Shown here: piece after piece, positions 1 through 6,312 of the stretch
Position numbering within the stretch: the first letter of the stretch is position 1
How the letters are laid out: each line of letters opens with the position of its first letter
Assembly: GCA_009996515.1 (NCBI GenBank)
Contig: JAACZV010000023.1
Span: 1-64,000 of the forward strand
Direction of reading: 5' to 3'
Source of the DNA: Comamonadaceae bacterium
GTDB lineage: Bacteria; Pseudomonadota; Gammaproteobacteria; Burkholderiales; Burkholderiaceae_C
DNA length: 64,000 nucleotides
The notes under the pieces: model-generated
Database searches by the model: none
Seen by the model: only the letters and a program-made list of their open reading frames with translations
What the model was told of the DNA's origin: nothing
Translations under genes and position numbers: made by a program

Positions 1-227
1 GCGGGCGGTGCCGGCAGGGGCTGCTCGGGCGCAGCCAGCCGCGGCGCGTTGACGGCGGGCGGCGCGGGCGGGGTCGGCCGCTGCCGCGGCTGCAGCAGGC
101 GCACCGCCGTCAGCCGCCGCTCCGCGGGCGGCTGCGGCGGCGCCGGGCGGTGCAGCCACAGCAGCGCGAACAGCGCGATGTGCAGCGCCGCGACGGCCAG
201 CCGCGCGATCCAGCGGTGCGCCGCCAT
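1..227 (-). CDS. Proline-rich membrane-anchored protein, partial (3' end outside window)
   Basis: This gene runs off the left edge, so only about 75 N-terminal residues are visible. They begin MAAHRWIARL, continue into one hydrophobic segment (about residues 8-25) and then into a proline- and arginine-rich stretch. The layout, a short cytoplasmic tail, one anchor and a Pro-rich periplasmic arm, is that of TonB-like proteins, but no C-terminal domain can be seen. The start lies 2 bases after the stop of the exported-protein gene at 230-958, so the two are probably cotranscribed. It resembles the product of 978-1571 in anchor and proline-rich segment and may be its paralogue. Confidence 0.6.
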   Translation of the reverse strand, partial: MAAHRWIARLAVAALHIALFALLWLHRPAPPQPPAERRLTAVRLLQPRQRPTPPAPPAVNAPRLAAPEQPLPAPP

Positions 228-229
228 GC

Positions 230-958
230 CTAGAGCTTCACGCTGAGCTGGGTGCCGGGCGGCGCCAGCAGCCGGGCGGCATCGGGCCAGTTCTCCTGGC
301 CGGTCAGCAGCGTGCAGGACCGGCCCTGCTCGCCCTTCCTGGCCTCGGGATCGCGCTCGCCGGCGGCCTGCGGCAGCGGCAGGCCCAGCAGCTGCCCGTC
401 TTCGCGCCATTCCAGCTCCCAGGCGGGCGTGGCGCTGCAGATGCGCACGGCCTGGATGCGCGGGAACAGCCAGCGCAGATACCAGGGCAGCAACTCCTCG
501 CGCAGCGTGCGGGCCACGCGCATGATCTGGCGCACCTTGGCCAGCGTCAGCTGCTCGGGCGGCGTCGTCAGCGCGAGGCTGCCCCGCACGGCCAGCTGGC
601 CCTTGGCGGTATTGGTGGCGATGTCGGCCGTGCGGGCCTCGGCCTCGGGCAGGATGGGCAGCTCGAGACCGCCCTCGGCGTCGATCTTGATGGGGTAGTC
701 CGCGTCGTCGCTGCGCACGATCAGCCGCACCTGGTCCGGCGCCAGCCTGGACTTCTCGGCGTCTATCCTGAAGTCCAGGCGGAACAGGCCCTCGCCATGC
801 TCGCGCAGCTGGGCCAGCAGGCCGTTGACGCGGGCATAGGGCAGCACGCCGCCGTCGCGCTTGAGTTCGGTCCTGACGGTCGGCAGCACGGCGCCGGGCT
901 GGGCGGTGGCCGACAGCGGCAGCAGCAGGGCGAGCAGCAGGGCGGGCTTCAGGAGCAT
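230..958 (-). CDS. Exported protein of unknown function
   Basis: The 242-residue product starts with a clear Sec signal peptide (a run of Leu/Ala ending around ATAQP, residues 1-19). The mature part has alternating beta-type segments and two late cysteines (in RICSAT and RSCTLL) that could form a periplasmic disulfide. I do not recognise the family. It lies 19 bases behind the proline-rich protein gene at 978-1571 and 2 bases ahead of the partial gene at the left edge, so it is the middle gene of a three-gene cassette of exported or anchored proteins. The start is the only ATG directly preceding the signal peptide. Confidence 0.65.
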   Translation of the reverse strand: MLLKPALLLALLLPLSATAQPGAVLPTVRTELKRDGGVLPYARVNGLLAQLREHGEGLFRLDFRIDAEKSRLAPDQVRLIVRSDDADYPIKIDAEGGLELPILPEAEARTADIATNTAKGQLAVRGSLALTTPPEQLTLAKVRQIMRVARTLREELLPWYLRWLFPRIQAVRICSATPAWELEWREDGQLLGLPLPQAAGERDPEARKGEQGRSCTLLTGQENWPDAARLLAPPGTQLSVKL

Positions 959-977
959 GAGGGACGGTCCGGTTTCA

Positions 978-1571
978 CTACTTCTTGCATTTGCCGCTGG
1001 CCTCGGCGGCCAGCCAGAACGGCAGGCTGAGCAGGCCGAAGCCGCCGCCGGGGAACTCGCCCTTCAGGCAGTTGCCGTAGGCGGTGCGCGCCACCTCGCG
1101 GCCTAAACGCTGCTGCGCGCTCTCGCGCTCCGGGGCCTGGCTGGCCGAGGCGGCCCGCTCGGACAGCAGCGGCGCGCGCGCCGACTGGCGTATCGCCAGC
1201 CGTGTGGCCTCGCTGTTGATCAGCAGCGAGGCGGGCGGCGGTGCGGCCTGCTCAGCGGCCTGCGCGGCAACCTCCGGGGCGGGCTCCGCCGGGTTTGCGA
1301 GGGCTGGGGCCGGATGGGGTGGTGTCTCTTCGCGGCCCTCTTCGCGGGCCGGTTCGGCCCGGCGCGCGGGCGCGGCCGGGCGTGCCGGCACGATCGGGCC
1401 CACCGCGAGGGGTGGGGGCGGGACGGCGCGGGGCAGCGGCAGCAGCTTCAGCGCCACCCGTTGCCCGGCCGGCCGCGGCGCCGGCGGGTGGTGTGGTGCC
1501 AGCACCATCAGCACGCCCAGGTGGGCCGCGGCGATCAGCAGCCACAGCGCATGGCGGCGTTCAAGGCGCAT
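978..1571 (-). CDS. Proline/alanine-rich anchored periplasmic protein
   Basis: The 197-residue product has a short basic N-terminus, one membrane segment (about residues 9-26, ALWLLIAAAHLGVLMVLA), a long Pro/Ala/Arg-rich linker (about 27-110) and a small C-terminal region with two cysteines (GNCLKGEF and SGKCKK). The anchor-plus-linker design resembles TonB-like proteins, but the usual TonB C-terminal domain is not evident. Its start overlaps the stop of the HTH regulator gene by 11 bases, which implies cotranscription and probably coupling. The function is unknown. The partial gene at the left edge looks like a second copy of the same design. Confidence 0.6.
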   Translation of the reverse strand: MRLERRHALWLLIAAAHLGVLMVLAPHHPPAPRPAGQRVALKLLPLPRAVPPPPLAVGPIVPARPAAPARRAEPAREEGREETPPHPAPALANPAEPAPEVAAQAAEQAAPPPASLLINSEATRLAIRQSARAPLLSERAASASQAPERESAQQRLGREVARTAYGNCLKGEFPGGGFGLLSLPFWLAAEASGKCKK

Positions 1572-1797
1572 GGCCGTCGTCCTCGGGCTCGGCGCCGGCC
1601 TCCCAGGCCAGCAGGTCGCCGGGCTGGCATTGCAGCGCCTCGCAGATGCGGGCCAGCGTGTCGAAGCGCACGCCGCGCACCTTGCCGCTCTTCAGCAGCG
1701 ACAGATTGGCCTCGGTGATGCCCACGCGCTCGGCCAGCTCGCGCGAACGCATCTTGCGGCGCGCCAGCATCACGTCGAGGGTGACGACGATGGGCAT
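1561..1797 (-). CDS. Small XRE-type HTH transcriptional regulator (YozG-like)
   Basis: The 78-residue protein is essentially a single Cro/CI-type helix-turn-helix: SRELAERVGITEANLSLLKSGKVRGVRFDTLARICEALQC shows helices 2 and 3 and the conserved packing helices. Small regulators of this type are commonly encoded beside DUF2975 membrane proteins, and a DUF2975 gene lies just upstream (1963-2511) on the same strand. Only one base separates this start from the stop of the small ORF at 1799-1966. It probably regulates its own operon, whose promoter would lie upstream of the DUF2975 gene. This is inference from context. Confidence 0.8.
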   Translation of the reverse strand: MPIVVTLDVMLARRKMRSRELAERVGITEANLSLLKSGKVRGVRFDTLARICEALQCQPGDLLAWEAGAEPEDDGHAP

Positions 1798-1798
1798 G

Positions 1799-1966
1799 TC
1801 AACGGATCACGGTTGCAGGGCTCAGCGGGCCGAGCGCCGGGCCGCCCCCAAGCCGGCCCGAGTTGGCGATGTGCTTGCGGCTCGATGCCGCAAGCATCGC
1901 CGTCCCCTCGGGGGACCGTTCGGGCGCGCCCGCGTTCAGCGGGGCGAGACTGGACGAGGGGCTCAT
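1799..1966 (-). CDS. Candidate small protein encoded by a palindromic repeat (55 aa)
   Basis: This ORF begins with ATG in an ATGA overlap with the DUF2975 stop codon and ends one base before the HTH regulator start, so it exactly fills the gap between two operon genes. The predicted 55-residue peptide contains the core SPEGTAMLAASSRKHIA. A second locus (26386-26616) encodes the same core, also in an ATGA overlap. Over the shared core the five base differences I count all fall at third codon positions, which hints that the peptide is translated and constrained. It may instead be only a palindromic repeat that happens to stay open. I do not recognise a function. Confidence 0.4.
   Translation of the reverse strand: MSPSSSLAPLNAGAPERSPEGTAMLAASSRKHIANSGRLGGGPALGPLSPATVIR
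1827..1966 (-). repeat. Palindromic intergenic repeat, long copy A
   Basis: About 140 bases that recur with high similarity at 26397-26616. It contains a perfect 9-bp stem with 5-base loop (1873-1895, GCTTGCGGC/GCCGCAAGC) and a perfect 6-bp stem with 3-base loop (1902-1916, GTCCCC/GGGGAC), followed by the module GAGCGCCGGGCCGCCC. Read on the minus strand it starts right at the stop codon of the DUF2975 gene. Degenerate relatives occur at 45346-45435 and 48740-48820, and short in-frame relatives inside lysA and wlbC. Confidence 0.75.
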
Positions 1967-2511
1967 ATGAACTCCGCGTTCTCGTCGGCGACGCGCGCGG
2001 CCTCGGCCAGCACCTGGGCCAGCGCCAGCAGCAGCAGGCCGAACAGCAGCGCGAGGTAATGGTCCGACGACAGGCCCACCCACAGCTGGCGCTCGCCCTT
2101 GGGGTTGCCCCAGGTCACGGCCAGGATGCCCAGCGTGTGGCCCAGTGGCTGGGCCGCCGCCAGCGCGCACAGGCCCAGGCCCAGGCGGCGCAGATGGCGG
2201 GCCGGGCGGCGTGCCAGCAGCTCGCCCTGGGCGAAGCAGCCGAACAGCGCCCACATCTGCCACAGCGCGTACAGGCTGACCGAGGTGGGCAGCATGGAGG
2301 CCGCCAGGCCCCACAGCCGTGAGCCCAGGTCCAGCTGCAGCTTGCTGAGGTGCCAGGTGCGGGCGGCCACCTCCGCCACCCAGTCGGGCTGGGCCCAGAA
2401 GATGAAGGGCAGGGTGCCGATGACCAGCACGCCCAGCAGGCTCAGCAGCCGCACGATCCAGGCCAGGCGGCGGATGCGCCGCAGACCGTCGGCGGAGAAG
2501 GATTCGGCCAT
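1963..2511 (-). CDS. DUF2975 family integral membrane protein
   Basis: The 182-residue product has about four hydrophobic segments: near residues 18-40 (IVRLLSLLGVLVIGTLPFIFW), 70-90, 108-130 and 150-168. Its layout fits DUF2975 membrane proteins, which are typically encoded beside a small YozG-like HTH regulator, as here (1561-1797). The start MAESFSADG was chosen because an in-frame extension would cross the AT-rich divergent promoter region shared with ybaK. The biochemical function of the family is not known. The partner regulator suggests a self-controlled membrane module. Confidence 0.75.
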   Translation of the reverse strand: MAESFSADGLRRIRRLAWIVRLLSLLGVLVIGTLPFIFWAQPDWVAEVAARTWHLSKLQLDLGSRLWGLAASMLPTSVSLYALWQMWALFGCFAQGELLARRPARHLRRLGLGLCALAAAQPLGHTLGILAVTWGNPKGERQLWVGLSSDHYLALLFGLLLLALAQVLAEAARVADENAEFI

Positions 2512-2601
2512 GGTGCCCTTCGTCAAACAGGAAAAACTTACTGTAAAACAATAATTGCTTGTCGTAATGGAGCAATTGAGCGCTTCCCTGAGAATCGGGG
2601 G
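2512..2601. promoter_or_regulatory. AT-rich divergent promoter region, DUF2975 operon / ybaK
   Basis: This 90-base gap contains the most AT-rich stretch of the first 8 kb (about 2530-2575, including TTACTGTAAAACAATAATTG). It separates two divergent starts. Promoters for both sides and an operator for the XRE regulator are expected here. I can see no single unambiguous -10/-35 pair. Confidence 0.45.
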
Positions 2602-3096
2602 ATGAGCAAGAAGAACAGCCATGTGAGCGAAACGCCCGCCACCCAGATGCTGAGGCGGGCCGGCATTGCGTTCACGGAGCATGTCTATGACTACGTCGAG
2701 CACGGCGGCACGGCGGAGTCGTCGCGCCAGCTGGGCGTGGCGGAGCATGCGGTCGTGAAGACGCTGGTCATGCAGGACGAGAAGGGCGAGCCGCTGATCG
2801 TGCTGATGCACGGCGACCGCACCGTCAGCCTGAAGGAGCTGGCCCGGCAGATCCCGTGCAAGAAGGTCGAGCCCTGCAAGCCCGAAGTGGCGCAGCGCCA
2901 CAGCGGCTACCAGGTGGGCGGCACCTCGCCCTTCGGCCTGCGCAAGCCCATGCCGGTGTTCGTCGAGGCCGGCATCCTGGATCTGGAGCGCATCTGCATC
3001 AACGGCGGCCGGCGCGGCTACCTGGTGGGCATCGCCCCCGCCGTGCTGACCGAGCTGCTGGGGGCGCGGCCCGTGAATTGCGCGAACGCCGCGTGA
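2602..3096 (+). CDS. ybaK: Cys-tRNA(Pro)/Cys-tRNA(Cys) deacylase YbaK
   Basis: The 164-residue product matches the YbaK/EbsC family over its whole length (MSKKNSHVSETPATQMLRRAG, then VKTLVMQDEKGEPLIVLMHGDRTVSLK, and the GYQVGGTSPFG segment). The family removes cysteine misacylated onto tRNA(Pro) by prolyl-tRNA synthetase, protecting translation fidelity in the cytoplasm. The catalytic-type Lys in VVKTLV and the GTSPFG loop are present. The start at 2602 follows a GGGG tract, and upstream in-frame codons fall inside the divergent promoter. The stop overlaps the GTG start of the DUF817 gene. Confidence 0.9.
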   Translation: MSKKNSHVSETPATQMLRRAGIAFTEHVYDYVEHGGTAESSRQLGVAEHAVVKTLVMQDEKGEPLIVLMHGDRTVSLKELARQIPCKKVEPCKPEVAQRHSGYQVGGTSPFGLRKPMPVFVEAGILDLERICINGGRRGYLVGIAPAVLTELLGARPVNCANAA

Positions 3097-3911
3097 CGGC
3101 GCCGGGGGCGCGCACCGGATGGGGTGGCGCCGGCGCGCTGCTGGTCGAGCTTGCGCACTTCGCGCGCAAGGAAGCGCAGGCCTGTCTGTTCGCCGGGCTG
3201 TTTTTCGCCGCGGTGTTGTGCGTGCCGCGCGCGGGCGTGCTGGGCCTGCCGCGCTATGACGCGCTGCTGCTGATCGCGCTTGCAATCCAGGCCTGGATGC
3301 TGTGGACCGGCCGCGAGACCCGGGATGAACTGAAGGCGATCTGCCTCTTCCATGGGCTGGGATTCGCGCTGGAGCTGTTCAAGACCTCCGCCGGCATCCG
3401 CTCGTGGTCCTACCCGGACTTCGCGCACACCCAGCTGTTCGGCGTGCCGCTGTTCTCGGGGTTCATGTACGCGGCGGTGGGCAGCTACATCATCCAGGCC
3501 TGGCGGCTGTTCGACCTGCGCGTGGAGCATCACCCGCCCTACTGGATGGCCGGGTGGGTCGCCGGCCTGCTCTATCTCAACTTCTTCACCCACCACTTCA
3601 TCGGCGACTACCGCTGGATCCTGGCCGCGGTCGCGCTGGGGCTTTACGCGCGCTCGCGCGTCGTGTTCCGGCCGCACCGGGTGGACCGGCGCATGCCGCT
3701 GTCGCTGGCCCTGGTGCTGATCGGCTTCTTCCTCTGGCTGGCCGAGAACATGGGCACTTTTCTCGGGCTGTGGGCCTACCCGCATCAACTGGAGGCCTGG
3801 TCGGCGGTGCACCTGACGAAGTGGAGCGCCTGGTCGCTGCTGGTGCTGATGAGCTTCACCATCGTGACCCACCTGAAGCACATCAAGGCCAGGGTGCACG
3901 TGCCGCCCTGA
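3093..3911 (+). CDS. DUF817 family integral membrane protein
   Basis: The 272-residue product has about eight hydrophobic segments and the characteristic DUF817 sequence ([15 protein letters not shown], the [14 protein letters not shown] segment, and a C-terminal [14 protein letters not shown] with [18 protein letters not shown]). The function is not established. The GTG start at 3093 overlaps the ybaK TGA (GTGA), which points to translational coupling. A longer reading of the frame would run back into ybaK and is rejected. Several conserved Glu, Asp, His and Trp residues in or near membrane segments are typical of the family. Confidence 0.8.
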   Translation: MTAPGARTGWGGAGALLVELAHFARKEAQACLFAGLFFAAVLCVPRAGVLGLPRYDALLLIALAIQAWMLWTGRETRDELKAICLFHGLGFALELFKTSAGIRSWSYPDFAHTQLFGVPLFSGFMYAAVGSYIIQAWRLFDLRVEHHPPYWMAGWVAGLLYLNFFTHHFIGDYRWILAAVALGLYARSRVVFRPHRVDRRMPLSLALVLIGFFLWLAENMGTFLGLWAYPHQLEAWSAVHLTKWSAWSLLVLMSFTIVTHLKHIKARVHVPP

Positions 3912-3999
3912 GCCCGGCCTCGAACCGCCTGCGCCGTCCGCGCGCCAGGGTTTCTTCCCAGGCCGGCGTTGCGCGCCGCGCCCCGCGGCCGGCCCGACA

Positions 4000-4665
4000 A
4001 TGCCGGCCATGCAAGAGACTCTCCTTCCCCTGCTCGCCGCCGTCGCCGGCTATCTGATCGGCTCGCTGTCCTTCGCCGTCCTCGTCAGCCGCGCGATGGG
4101 CCTGTCGGACCCGCGCAGCTACGGCTCCGGCAACCCCGGCGCCACCAATGTGCTGCGCTCGGGCAACAAGGCCGCCGCGCTGCTGACGCTGGCCTTCGAC
4201 GCCCTCAAAGGCTATCTGCCCGTGCTGGCCGTGCTGATCTGGGGCCCGCGCTTCGGGCTGGAAGAGGGCACGGCCGCGATGGTGGGCCTGGCCGCCTTCC
4301 TGGGCCATCTGTGGCCGGTGTTCTTCAAGTTCAAAGGCGGCAAGGGCGTGGCCACGGCGGCCGGCGTCATCTTTGCGCTCAATCCCCTGCTAGGGGTTGC
4401 GACGCTGGCGACCTGGGCCATCATCGCCTGGTTCAGCCGCTACTCCTCGCTGGCCGCCATCGTGTCGGCCGCGTTCGCGCCGATGTATCAGTTGCTCATT
4501 TGGGAAGCCGGCCCCACCGCGCTGGCCCTCATCATCATGGGCCTGCTGCTGGTGTGGCGCCACCAGGCCAACATCAAGAAGCTGCTCGCCGGCACCGAGA
4601 GCCGGCTGGGCCAGAAGGCCACAGCGCCTGCCGTCCATCCCACCAAGACCCGGAAGAAATCATGA
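4000..4665 (+). CDS. plsY: Acyl-phosphate:glycerol-3-phosphate acyltransferase PlsY
   Basis: The 221-residue inner-membrane protein has five hydrophobic segments and the PlsY motifs: [16 protein letters not shown] (motif 1, phosphate binding), FKGGKGVAT (motif 2) and a third near the C-terminal helix. The enzyme transfers an acyl group from acyl-phosphate to glycerol-3-phosphate, the first acylation in phospholipid synthesis. A second ATG three codons downstream (4009) is an equally plausible start. The stop overlaps the ridA start as ATGA. A GACAAT element sits just before the start and may be part of the promoter. Confidence 0.92.
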   Translation: MPAMQETLLPLLAAVAGYLIGSLSFAVLVSRAMGLSDPRSYGSGNPGATNVLRSGNKAAALLTLAFDALKGYLPVLAVLIWGPRFGLEEGTAAMVGLAAFLGHLWPVFFKFKGGKGVATAAGVIFALNPLLGVATLATWAIIAWFSRYSSLAAIVSAAFAPMYQLLIWEAGPTALALIIMGLLLVWRHQANIKKLLAGTESRLGQKATAPAVHPTKTRKKS

Positions 4666-5021
4666 CCGCCTCCACCTCCGTTGAACGTTTCGATATCGGT
4701 GCCCGCCTGTCGGAGATGGCCGTCCACAACGGCGTGGCCTACCTGGCCGGCCAGGTGCCCGAGGATCCCAGCGCCGACATCACCACCCAGACGGCCCAGG
4801 TGCTGGCCGCCATCGACAAGCTGCTGGAGCGCGCCGGCACCGACAAGTCGCGCATCCTGATGGCCCAGATCTTCCTGGCCGACCGCGCCGACTTCGCCGG
4901 CATGAACGCCGCCTGGGACGCCTGGGTGTCCAGCGGCCACACGCCGCCGCGCGCCACCGTCATCGCCGGCCTGGCCCGGCCGGAGTGGAAGGTGGAGATC
5001 GTCGTCACGGCCGCGGTCTGA
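4662..5021 (+). CDS. RidA/YjgF-family enamine/imine deaminase
   Basis: The 119-residue protein is a complete YER057c/YjgF/UK114-fold protein. It shows [45 protein letters not shown] and the conserved [20 protein letters not shown] segment, whose Arg corresponds to the substrate-carboxylate-binding residue of RidA. The family hydrolyses reactive enamines and imines released by PLP enzymes, as a trimer in the cytoplasm. It is coupled to plsY by an ATGA overlap, although no direct functional link is known. It could be one of the non-RidA Rid subfamilies, so no symbol is given. Confidence 0.88.
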   Translation: MTASTSVERFDIGARLSEMAVHNGVAYLAGQVPEDPSADITTQTAQVLAAIDKLLERAGTDKSRILMAQIFLADRADFAGMNAAWDAWVSSGHTPPRATVIAGLARPEWKVEIVVTAAV

Positions 5022-5118
5022 ACTTTTTCGGGGTCTATCGCCCCGGCCTTGATCCGCGACAAGCCACCCGTCGCACGACGGCGTTAGCCTGACGGCTTCC
5101 AACCAGGGGGCCGCCAGC

Positions 5119-5898
5119 GTGTCGATCGAGTTGTTCCGCCAGGGGCGGCATGTGTGCGTCATGTTCTGCCGCCTGGGCGAGGAGGGCGGCGAGGCCGTGC
5201 AGGCCAACCAGTTCCTGCTCGTCAACGGCGACACCGGCGCCATCCTGGACCCCGGCGGCAACATCGCCTACAACGAGCTCTACCTGGGCATGTCGGCCTT
5301 TTTCGCGCCGCACAAGCTGGCCGCCATCCTGGCCTCGCATGCCGACCCGGACATCATCGCGTCGCTGGACCGCTGGATGACGGCCACCGCGGCGCCCGTC
5401 TACATCTCGCGCGTCTGGGAGCGCTTCGCGCCGCATTTCTGCAAGCCCGGCAAGACGGCCGGCCGCATCATCGGCCTGCCCGATGCCGGCGAGCGCCTGC
5501 ACCTGGGCGGCGGCGCCGACCGCTTCGAGCTGTGGGCGCTGCCGGCGCATTTCCTGCACGCCGAGGGCAACTTCCAGTTCTACGACCCGGTCAGCCGCAT
5601 CCTGTTCTCCGGCGACCTGGGCGCCTCGCTGGGCGCCAGCCTCAACCCCGAGCAGCCGGTCACGTCGCTGGCCGCGCACATCCCGCGCATGGAGGGCTTC
5701 CACCGCCGCTACATGGTCAGCAACAAGGTGCTGCGGCTGTGGGCGGCCATGGTGCGGCAGCTGGACATCCAGATGATCGCGCCCCAGCATGGCGCGCCGC
5801 TGGTGGGCGCGGCCGTGGGCGAGTTCATCGACTGGGTCGAAAGCCTGGAATGCGGCATCGATTTGTTCGGCCCGGCACACTATCGCCTTCCCAGCTGA
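5119..5898 (+). CDS. MBL-fold (ODP-type) metallo-hydrolase/oxidoreductase domain protein
   Basis: The 259-residue product resembles the diiron metallo-beta-lactamase domain of flavodiiron proteins. It shows FLLVNGDTGAILDPGG, a metal region ILASHADPDIIASL, LPAHFLHAEGNFQFYD, ILFSGDLGASLG and a late APQHG. The flavodoxin domain of full FprA/NorV proteins is absent. The family binds two irons and can react with O2 or NO. The GTG start follows a GGGGG tract in a 97-base gap. A 7Fe ferredoxin gene follows, so the two may exchange electrons, which is inference from adjacency. Confidence 0.75.
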   Translation: MSIELFRQGRHVCVMFCRLGEEGGEAVQANQFLLVNGDTGAILDPGGNIAYNELYLGMSAFFAPHKLAAILASHADPDIIASLDRWMTATAAPVYISRVWERFAPHFCKPGKTAGRIIGLPDAGERLHLGGGADRFELWALPAHFLHAEGNFQFYDPVSRILFSGDLGASLGASLNPEQPVTSLAAHIPRMEGFHRRYMVSNKVLRLWAAMVRQLDIQMIAPQHGAPLVGAAVGEFIDWVESLECGIDLFGPAHYRLPS

Positions 5899-5961
5899 TT
5901 CCCGATGCGCCACGCGGCGCGCGCAGCGGCCCTGCCTGGCGGTCGGCCGCGCCCAGTTCCC

Positions 5962-6297
5962 ATGCCTTTTGTCGTCACCGAGCCCTGCATCAAGTGCAAG
6001 TACACGGACTGCGTCAGCGTCTGCCCGATGGACTGCTTCGTCGAGGGCCCCAACTTCCTCGTCATCGACCCCGAGCAATGCATCGACTGCTCGGTGTGCG
6101 TGCCGCAATGCCCCGTGGGCGCCATCGTCGGCGCCAACGAGGTGACGCCCGAGCAGGCGCCTTTCGTGGCGCTCAACGCGCAGCTGGCGCGGGCGCCGGG
6201 CTGGCGCCCCATCAGCCGGCCGCAGGCGCCGCCGGCCGACCATGCGGCCTGGGCCGGCGTGACCGGCAAGCTGGACCAGCTGCAGACCGCCTGGTGA
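5962..6297 (+). CDS. fdxA: 7Fe ferredoxin FdxA ([3Fe-4S][4Fe-4S])
   Basis: The 111-residue product begins MPFVVTEPCIKCKYTDCVSV, the hallmark of Azotobacter-type 7Fe ferredoxins. The first cluster uses the CIKCKYTDCVSVCP cysteines, and the second shows CIDCSVCVPQCP. Such ferredoxins are low-potential cytoplasmic electron carriers. Upstream in-frame codons back to 5905 are not ferredoxin-like, so the start at 5962 is preferred. It faces the helicase gene convergently across 15 bases. The preceding MBL-fold gene is a possible redox partner. Confidence 0.93.
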   Translation: MPFVVTEPCIKCKYTDCVSVCPMDCFVEGPNFLVIDPEQCIDCSVCVPQCPVGAIVGANEVTPEQAPFVALNAQLARAPGWRPISRPQAPPADHAAWAGVTGKLDQLQTAW

Positions 6298-6312
6298 GCC
6301 GAGGCGGCGCGT

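Noticed and set aside
2856-3092. Upstream extension of the DUF817 frame into ybaK
   Set aside because: The extension is an out-of-frame reading of ybaK; the GTG at 3093 overlapping the ybaK stop is the natural start.
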